From Prochlorococcus sp. AG-402-O21 (GTDB lineage Bacteria; Cyanobacteriota; Cyanobacteriia; PCC-6307; Cyanobiaceae), in assembly GCA_003216375.1 (NCBI GenBank), contig QCIZ01000007.1, positions 1 through 64,000 on the forward strand: a stretch of 64,000 bases of DNA, read 5' to 3'. Both the position numbers and the translations under genes were made by a program. Numbering within the stretch: position 1 is the first letter of the stretch; each line of letters opens with the position of its first letter. This document shows, one piece after another, positions 59,383 to 64,000 of this stretch. Under the pieces are notes generated by a model that was given only the letters and a program-made list of their open reading frames with translations, did not search any database and was not told the DNA's origin.

Positions 59383-59610
59383 AGAAGAAAACCCCCACGT
59401 TGGAGGGTTAACTAATGGTTTTGATTACAAAAAAAGTACAGCCCTAATGAACTTTTAATGAATTAGCGAAGGGAGGACTGGGATTTCGACGACCGTCCCC
59501 CGCTCTAGCTTGATGATGCTTCTGTATCACGCCATCAATATGAATTTAGTTTAAAAGTGATTTATTGAGTCCTGATGTTCGGTTTAGGTAGGGCTATCCA
59601 ACCTTTTCTT
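59383..59610 (-). ncRNA. Candidate structured RNA, second family, copy 2
   Basis: Same succession of blocks as 54165-54440 on the reverse strand: 5' ATAGCCCTACCTAAACCGAA, CATCAGGACTC, the TGATG/CATCA stem, the GGACGGTCGTCGAAATCCCA block, TTCGCTAATTCATTAAAAGT, and a terminator at 59383-59409. It is shorter because a spacer near the terminator is missing. Confidence 0.55.
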
Positions 59611-59695
59611 TAGTTCATGGCCTTCTCAACATCTTCCTCTTTAAAGAACAACCTTATTTTAAAAACTGTGGTGTAATAAATTTTTCTAATTTTAA

Positions 59696-60001
59696 TTGAT
59701 GCAAACTTACGTAGTTCATTGGCAGTTTCCTAATCAAGAAGCACATATAAAAGGCTGTGATGCATTTGCTGAATATCTTGAAGGTGGTGCTGAGTATGAC
59801 AAATTTGAAGGTTTTGAGGTCGTTCTTAGAGTTGTAAATCCTGAGGGTGCGAACGGATGGGAAATCGTTAAAGCCTCAGATCACAAAGCCGTTTGGAAAT
59901 CTTGTCATCCTTGGTGTGCTGGATTTGGAGTTGATATTGAAGTGATTCCAGTACTTACAGATAGTGAGTTTCTAGAGGTTCACAACGAGATCAAGTCGTA
60001 A
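59696..60001 (+). CDS. DUF3303-family protein
   Basis: The 101-aa protein has TYVVHWQFPNQEAHIKGCDA, FEGFEVVLRVVNPEGANGWE and WCAGFGVDIEVIPVLTD, the DUF3303 pattern. The paralogue at 61321-61644 is 1.3 kb away. Function unknown. Confidence 0.78.
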   Translation: MMQTYVVHWQFPNQEAHIKGCDAFAEYLEGGAEYDKFEGFEVVLRVVNPEGANGWEIVKASDHKAVWKSCHPWCAGFGVDIEVIPVLTDSEFLEVHNEIKS

Positions 60002-60013
60002 AACTTTCTTGCC

Positions 60014-60040
60014 AAATAAAAATGGGGGCCAATGCCCCCA
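60014..60040 (-). terminator. Terminator of 60059-60211
   Basis: TGGGGGCAT and GGCCCCCA pair, and the reverse strand then reads TTTTTATTTGG. It lies 19 bp past the stop. Confidence 0.65.
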
Positions 60041-60058
60041 AGTAAATCGACTGTCGAC

Positions 60059-60211
60059 CTAGTAAGTATTTAAGTCGAATTTTGATTCAGTAGCCTTAAC
60101 TGGAATTGGATTATTTGCTAAAGAATCATCTCCTGAGGAGGCTTGAAAAATAACTCCAGCTCCACCTATCAATAAAACTGCGAACATGATTGCGTGATAT
60201 GCAGTAAACAT
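60059..60211 (-). CDS. Small membrane or exported protein, 50 aa
   Basis: A hydrophobic start (YHAIMFAVLLIGGAGVIFQA) and a polar tail (NPIPVKATESKFDLNTY). Unknown function. Confidence 0.6.
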   Translation of the reverse strand: MFTAYHAIMFAVLLIGGAGVIFQASSGDDSLANNPIPVKATESKFDLNTY

Positions 60212-60280
60212 TTTCTAAAACCTATACTTATAAAAATCTAATCAGTTGAGATATAGCAGTGATGTAGTAAAAAGCGAATG

Positions 60281-60326
60281 TTTCTGGGGTGTTTCTGCTA
60301 CTACTGCCAGGAGTGGTCAGTGGCTT
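60281..60326 (+). pseudogene. Remnant of a helix-turn-helix segment
   Basis: TCTGGGGTGTTTCTGCTACT, then GCCAGGAGTGGTCAG aligns with 62857-62893 (TGGTGTACGTCCTACTGCTG, TTAGGAGGTGGTCAG). Only the second helix region (GVSATTA) is legible. Confidence 0.4.
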
Positions 60327-60331
60327 AAAAA

Positions 60332-60463
60332 TTAGAGTTTCACCAAGTAGGAAACAAACCAAGCGGCAAAAATAATTTTTCCAAAAATTAGATATGGAAC
60401 GAACTTAAAAGCCTTCTTTTCGAATGCTGCTTTGTCAAATGCTGGTTTATCAGTTGAAGTCAT
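60332..60463 (-). CDS. Small membrane protein, 43 aa
   Basis: TSTDKPAFDKAAFEKKAFKF is followed by a helix (YLIFGKIIFAAWFVSYLV). It starts inside the end of 60450-60584 (14-base overlap). Confidence 0.6.
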   Translation of the reverse strand: MTSTDKPAFDKAAFEKKAFKFVPYLIFGKIIFAAWFVSYLVKL

Positions 60464-60584
60464 GAGAAAGAAGCAACTGAATTTCTAGCGGGGTTAAATC
60501 ACTATTTTCTATTCCCCAAAGTTCTCCCTTGTCTGAAGCTTCAAGAATGGATTCGTAAAAATCAGGTGAAAAATTTTTAGGCAT
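60450..60584 (-). CDS. Small acidic protein, 44 aa
   Basis: PDFYESILEASDKGELWGIE and NSDLTPLEIQLLLSHD. A truncated relative is at 28324-28404. Soluble. Confidence 0.55.
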   Translation of the reverse strand: MPKNFSPDFYESILEASDKGELWGIENSDLTPLEIQLLLSHDFN

Positions 60585-60592
60585 TATGCAAA

Positions 60593-60703
60593 TTAAACTA
60601 TTACAGAAGTAGCAACATCAATGGACCCTGATGCAAGGATTAGCGCAGGGATACAAAAAAGAGCTAGAAATTTAGCTGCTGAAGAATTATTGATTGAAGT
60701 CAT
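60593..60703 (-). CDS. Small membrane protein of the WNLP family, 36 aa
   Basis: SSAAKFLALFCIPALILASG and then SIDVATSVIV align with 51173-51283. Both genes are preceded by the same upstream element. Confidence 0.55.
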   Translation of the reverse strand: MTSINNSSAAKFLALFCIPALILASGSIDVATSVIV

Positions 60704-60797
60704 GGCGGTAAAGGGTGAAGGTTTTCGGCTAAACAAGGATTAAAAATTCCAATCGCCGTTGTTCTAAGATAAAAATCATCTTTCTACTACCGTTGTT

Positions 60798-60826
60798 CGG
60801 TTTAGGTAGGGCTAACCAGATCGGGC
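60798..60826 (-). promoter_or_regulatory. Repeated upstream element, copy near 60.8 kb
   Basis: Reverse reading GCCCGATCTGGTTAGCCCTA, then CCTAAACCG, matching 51071-51099. It lies 95 bp before the start of 60593-60703. No other feature is seen between 60704 and 60986. Confidence 0.55.
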
Positions 60827-60986
60827 GTTAAAAGGGAGTTTTACTGATGACTATCTAAGAAACCGTACTTGAAGATCATTTCAGTTGTTCTCATTAACTT
60901 GTTAGGTTGATTATACGTTCGCTCCATCTTTGTGGGGTGCATCAAATGGAAGTAGGGAACGGGATTTCCAGTAATTTAAAAAAGCC

Positions 60987-61151
60987 ATGAACAACCTAGT
61001 TCTAACGAAAAAGCGCATCAAAAAGTTAGAGCGGCTTCACGCTGCTCAACTTACAACATTTAAGAAGGGAGTATTTACTTCTTACAAACCTTCAGTTTTT
61101 GAAGAAAGACAAAATCAAGCTCGTAATGAGGTCGCAGCGAAAGTTTCTTGA
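60987..61151 (+). CDS. Basic helical protein, 54 aa
   Basis: MNNLVLTKKRIKKLERLHAA and YKPSVFEERQNQARNEVAAK. Highly charged; may bind nucleic acid. A terminator follows at 61195. Confidence 0.55.
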   Translation: MNNLVLTKKRIKKLERLHAAQLTTFKKGVFTSYKPSVFEERQNQARNEVAAKVS

Positions 61152-61194
61152 TCAAGGATTGAATCCTTAACAGCCGATCGTTATCGGAAACAGA

Positions 61195-61219
61195 GGGCTG
61201 ACTTAGGTCAGCCCTTTTT
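61195..61219 (+). terminator. Terminator after 60987-61151
   Basis: GGGCTGACTTAGGTCAGCCC followed by TTTTT. Almost the same sequence ends the gene at 61321-61644. Confidence 0.85.
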
Positions 61220-61320
61220 ATTCAATAGAGCTGACAAGATGTTTAGTCCCACACGTTGATTCCATTTGATACATCGAAATTGGAAGGAGTATGTAATCCT
61301 TTAATTTCAGTTTTCTAAAT

Positions 61321-61644
61321 TTGATGGCTTACTACCACGTCCACGGTTTAATTCCTGACACGCTTGCTCAATCAGAGGGTTATCAATTATTTGAGCAATA
61401 TATTGCCAATGGAGCACCAAAAGATAACTTCGATGGCTTTGAACTAATCAGTAGAGTTCATGCTCCACAAACAGGGGAAGTATTTGTTACCTGCAAGGCT
61501 GAGAACCATTTAAAGGTGGCCGAACATTTTGCTATTTGGAGAGCAAAATTTGGTGTTGAGTGGGACGTTAAGCCAGTTTTTAATGATGAAGAAGTTATCA
61601 AAAGGAATAAGCAAGTTGCTGAAGAAATAGCAGCTATGGGCTAA
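61321..61644 (+). CDS. DUF3303-family protein
   Basis: The 107-aa protein has AYYHVHGLIPDTLAQSEGYQ, FDGFELISRVHAPQTGEVFV and WRAKFGVEWDVKPVFNDEEV, closely parallel to 59696-60001. Dimeric ferredoxin-like fold expected. Confidence 0.78.
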   Translation: MMAYYHVHGLIPDTLAQSEGYQLFEQYIANGAPKDNFDGFELISRVHAPQTGEVFVTCKAENHLKVAEHFAIWRAKFGVEWDVKPVFNDEEVIKRNKQVAEEIAAMG

Positions 61645-61703
61645 TTCAGTATTAAGCAAATAATTTATCTGAGGAGTATTTTTTAATACTTCAAAAATGA
61701 ATT

Positions 61704-61729
61704 GGGCTGACTTAGGTCAGTCCTTTTTT
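61704..61729 (+). terminator. Terminator after 61321-61644
   Basis: GGGCTGACTTAGGTCAGTCC followed by TTTTTT. Nearly identical to 61195-61219. Confidence 0.85.
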
Positions 61730-61743
61730 ATTTTCTAGCCAAG

Positions 61744-61944
61744 TCAACTATTTAGTTCGAAACCCCATATTAGAAAAATCAAGCCTAAAGCCATAGTCAC
61801 AATTGGAGCATAAGGATATCGACTCATTTGGTATTTGGTAGGCCAAGGTGACCAAGAGAAAAGCCTTTCTTCTCTACTTACCTTTTTCTGTTTTGAAGCT
61901 TTTGGAGGTAATCCAAGTTCTTTTCTTCTCTTTGCTTCTCCCAT
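61744..61944 (-). CDS. DUF2839-family protein
   Basis: The 66-aa protein begins MGEAKRRKELGLPPK, the DUF2839 signature, and ends in one hydrophobic helix (APIVTMALGLIFLIWGF). Common in cyanobacteria and plastids. Function unknown. Confidence 0.82.
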   Translation of the reverse strand: MGEAKRRKELGLPPKASKQKKVSREERLFSWSPWPTKYQMSRYPYAPIVTMALGLIFLIWGFELNS

Positions 61945-61992
61945 CGATTATTTGAATGAAACCAAAATAATAAGAGTTCCTCAATCAGATTG

Positions 61993-62085
61993 ATGAAAAA
62001 AGATTTAACAGATATAGGTTACAGCTGGAGTTGGAGAAAGATTGCACAAATCTATGGAGTAAGTCCTACGACAGTTGGAAGTTGA
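61993..62085 (+). CDS. Helix-turn-helix micropeptide or remnant, 30 aa
   Basis: SWSWRKIAQIYGVSPTTVGS has the K-I-A-x-x-Y-G-V-S-x-x-T-V pattern of Hin/Tc3-type helix-turn-helix segments. Broken relatives lie at 58946, 60281 and 62841, so this is more likely the best-kept fragment of a lost DNA-binding gene than a full protein. Confidence 0.45.
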   Translation: MKKDLTDIGYSWSWRKIAQIYGVSPTTVGS

Positions 62086-62098
62086 AGTTTAATACTCA

Positions 62099-62698
62099 CT
62101 AACTGCTTAATTTGCCAGAAGCGTGCAGTTCAGCTAATTCTGAGTAACCACCAATAAATTCTTCATCTATAAAAATTTGAGGAAAGCTCGAATAATTACT
62201 TCTTTTATGAAGAGAATTAAAATCATCATCATTTTCGATCACTTTTATTTCATGTGGTATTTGTAATGTTCTCAGCATCCGAAGAGCTCTCGAGGACCAT
62301 GGACAATCTGGAAGTATAAATATTTCAACTGTTGGTTGATTAGTATTAACTTCTTTTTTATTTATAGTTTCTTCAAGAAATCCTATTAATAAGTCAGCGC
62401 CTTTAAGTATTATCGTTCCCTCCTCTAGGTGACCGGCCCATACCTTGCATTCTCCATCTGAAAGGCTTATATGAAGATGACATTTGTTTGGTGATATTGT
62501 TCCATTTAAGGCTATTATTTCTAGATGATTCTCAACTGTAGTAACTTGTCCTTTCCCCGGACATTGAAATTTAGCTATAGATAAATTACCTACCACACTC
62601 AAAACATATCCAAATTTATTCTCTTTCATCGCCAGAGCTTGAAGACTATTCAGAAGATCACTTCCAGATTCAAGTTGTAATGTCTTTGGATAAATCAA
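62099..62698 (-). CDS. PPC (DUF296) domain fused to glutaredoxin
   Basis: Residues 1-110 form a PPC domain: SVVGNLSIAKFQCPGKG, LNGTISPNKCHLHISLSDGE and WAGHLEEG. Residues ~120-199 form a glutaredoxin with CPWS at 132-135, SSFPQIFID at 170-178 and GGYSEL at 183-188. The active site has only the first Cys (C-x-x-S). PPC domains bind DNA or ligands; glutaredoxin gives redox or Fe-S chemistry. The frame is continuous, so the fusion is real in this sequence. Confidence 0.85.
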   Translation of the reverse strand: MIYPKTLQLESGSDLLNSLQALAMKENKFGYVLSVVGNLSIAKFQCPGKGQVTTVENHLEIIALNGTISPNKCHLHISLSDGECKVWAGHLEEGTIILKGADLLIGFLEETINKKEVNTNQPTVEIFILPDCPWSSRALRMLRTLQIPHEIKVIENDDDFNSLHKRSNYSSFPQIFIDEEFIGGYSELAELHASGKLSS

Positions 62699-62840
62699 AT
62701 TTCAAGAATAATCCCAAAAAATATTATCCTCTTGTTTGGAAGTTTTTGAGTTTATGGAGTTTTTGTAAAAATATGATTGAAGCGATAAGAGTTTCATAAA
62801 ACCTTTCTAGCAAATCTAGTTCATCTCATCTTCTTGCTGT

Positions 62841-62905
62841 AACCAAATTGCCCCTGACATATGTGGTGTACGTCCTACTGCTGTTAGGAGGTGGTCAGTT
62901 CAGTA
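62841..62905 (+). pseudogene. Remnant of a helix-turn-helix segment
   Basis: Reads QIAPDICGVRPTAVRRWSVQ in one frame, equivalent to KIAQIYGVSPTTV plus an RRWSVQ end. No start codon; flanked by non-coding sequence. Confidence 0.5.
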
Positions 62906-62943
62906 ATAAGCCGATATTCTGCCAATGATCTTTAAAAATTCAA

Positions 62944-63324
62944 ATGAAGAAAACTGCGATTGTAGGTGTTGTTGCAGCGGCCATAGGGCTTGCTGTAGGT
63001 TCTCAACTTCCTAAATCTGGTACTGCGGGATATGCCGTAATTACAGGAACCACAAAAGATAGAGAAGCAGCTAAAGAGTATTTTCAAAACGTTAATCAAT
63101 TCACTAAAGAATGTGGTTTTACAACCTTGGTATTAGATAGAAATACAGATATACGAGAAGGAAATAAGAGAGGAGATGGTGGTCCTCTAACTGTTATTGC
63201 AAGACATCCAAAGGGTAAGGATGCAGTAATTAAATGCTACGAATCTGATGAATATCAAAGGCTAAAAGCAATACGAGCACCTCATACCAATTGGAATTTC
63301 CGACTAACAGAAGGAAAACTATAA
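62944..63324 (+). CDS. DUF1330-like protein with N-terminal anchor
   Basis: Residues 5-22 form a hydrophobic anchor or signal (AIVGVVAAAIGLAVGSQL). The rest has GYAVITGTTKDREAAKEYFQ, VIARHPKGKDAVIKCYESDE and YQRLKAIR, as in 18044-18385. It would act outside the cytoplasm or at the membrane, unlike its soluble relative. Confidence 0.75.
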   Translation: MKKTAIVGVVAAAIGLAVGSQLPKSGTAGYAVITGTTKDREAAKEYFQNVNQFTKECGFTTLVLDRNTDIREGNKRGDGGPLTVIARHPKGKDAVIKCYESDEYQRLKAIRAPHTNWNFRLTEGKL

Positions 63325-63348
63325 ATAAAAGGGGGCAGTTAGCCCCCT
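63325..63348 (-). terminator. Terminator of the HupE/UreJ gene
   Basis: AGGGGGCTAACTGCCCCCT on the reverse strand, then TTTATTTAT. It can also end 62944-63324. Confidence 0.65.
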
Positions 63349-63404
63349 AAAAAATCGACTGTCAAACGAGCTTTTAGTTTACAAGCAACAATCATCTCCA
63401 AGAC

Positions 63405-64000
63405 TTAAGGGATTACAGCAACCCAAGAGAAAGCAAGTCCTATTCCTATCCAAATCCCTGCAAATAAATTGCGACCATTCAATCCAAATTTATCAATAAC
63501 TGATTGAGTAGATTGTGTGACCAGTAAAAGTAAGAATAGTTGTGCAAGAAGAAGTCCTAAAAAGTAACCAATCAACGGTGTGGGTTCTGCACCAACGATG
63601 GTGCTTCCAAGTAAGTAGCCATGTAATGAAAACATTGGCAAAAGCCATTTAGTGCTAACAAGATTCAGAACAATTAAGCCCTCTACAGCCAAAGTTAGAG
63701 AGACAAGTCCTTCTGCCCAAGGAGCTACTAAATCAGGCAACGGCTGCAGTTGAACTAATGCACTTCCAGCTAATCCAAGAGCTAAAAGAGGGAAAATCCA
63801 TTTAATAGATCTCTTTAATCCCACCAGTGCGATTCCTAACATAAAAAGCAAATGATCAGGTCCAAGCAATGGATGACCAATACCACTAAGGAGAGCCTGC
63901 CAACCTGAAAGATCAGTACTCTCTCCCATTCCAAAAGGATGATGAGCTAAAACTGTGCTAGAAAAAAAGGTAAGTAATAAAAATAATGGAGTTAAAACTG
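63405..64000 (-). CDS. HupE/UreJ-family metal transporter (5' end beyond window)
   Basis: The frame is open to the window edge. Upstream of the first ATG (63929) it reads TPLFLLLTFFSSTVLAHHPF, a signal peptide followed by the His-rich motif, so the true start lies beyond 64000. GHPLLGPDHLLFMLGIALVG and FSLHGYLLGS carry the family's HP-x5-DH nickel/cobalt motif. About six further hydrophobic segments. It probably imports Ni2+ or Co2+. Confidence 0.85.
   Translation of the reverse strand, partial: VLTPLFLLLTFFSSTVLAHHPFGMGESTDLSGWQALLSGIGHPLLGPDHLLFMLGIALVGLKRSIKWIFPLLALGLAGSALVQLQPLPDLVAPWAEGLVSLTLAVEGLIVLNLVSTKWLLPMFSLHGYLLGSTIVGAEPTPLIGYFLGLLLAQLFLLLLVTQSTQSVIDKFGLNGRNLFAGIWIGIGLAFSWVAVIP

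Noticed and set aside
1-64000. rRNA, tRNA, integrase or IS element
   Set aside because: None recognised on either strand by reading; a tRNAscan or profile search could still find a diverged one.

Overview
The window looks like a Prochlorococcus chromosome. The signs are low GC, very short genes, many high-light-inducible (Hli) chlorophyll-binding proteins, a plastoquinol terminal oxidase, and dozens of tiny single-membrane-segment proteins of the kind that fill Prochlorococcus genomic islands. A low-light-I (NATL-like) strain is my best guess, but that is inference. There are no rRNA or tRNA genes, transposases or CRISPR arrays that I can recognise. Most of the window is accessory: well over half of the genes are small proteins of unknown function, often present as two or three paralogues within the window, with several decayed copies.

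Layout. 1-5 kb: an Hli start, a DUF938 methyltransferase, a degenerate NAD+-DNA-ligase-like adenylation domain, an MTH1187-type protein and tiny genes. 5.0-16.5 kb: a block bracketed by two ~660-bp direct repeats (three mismatches seen) holding PTOX, three Hli genes, small secreted and membrane proteins, and an arsenic/phosphate unit (arsR; gap1-type GAPDH; ArsJ-like permease; pstS). Three near-identical 18-bp palindromes sit in the arsR/gap1 promoter and in front of pstS, which suggests that ArsR controls both. 16.5-23 kb: small membrane proteins, a LOG-family enzyme, a MAPEG protein and secreted FPF-motif peptides. 23-35 kb: two histone-H1-like lysine-rich paralogues, a PD-(D/E)XK nuclease next to an SRAP (HMCES/YedK) protein, an AEC transporter, a rhomboid protease and many small genes. 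35-41 kb: a more ordinary metabolic stretch (PAP/fibrillin, CrtISO-like oxidoreductase, a CIA30 gene broken by TGA, GH57). 41-50 kb: small genes, a nitroreductase, PurT. 50-52 kb: a four-gene hli array with start/stop overlaps and divergent small membrane genes. 52-64 kb: a visibly GC-richer peptide deformylase, RluF, DUF3303 pairs, a PPC-glutaredoxin fusion, a HupE/UreJ protein cut by the window end, and a scatter of gene remnants.

Functionally the recognisable parts concern photoprotection (Hli, PTOX, fibrillin, carotenoid isomerase family), phosphate/arsenate discrimination, and DNA damage handling. The more novel signals are two pairs of repeated intergenic structures that look like structured small RNAs with terminators (7846-8091 with 24455-24697; 54165-54440 with 59383-59610), a four-copy upstream element near 51.1, 54.4, 59.6 and 60.8 kb, and a pair of 365-nt genes that both need the same -1 frame change to give a full protein.
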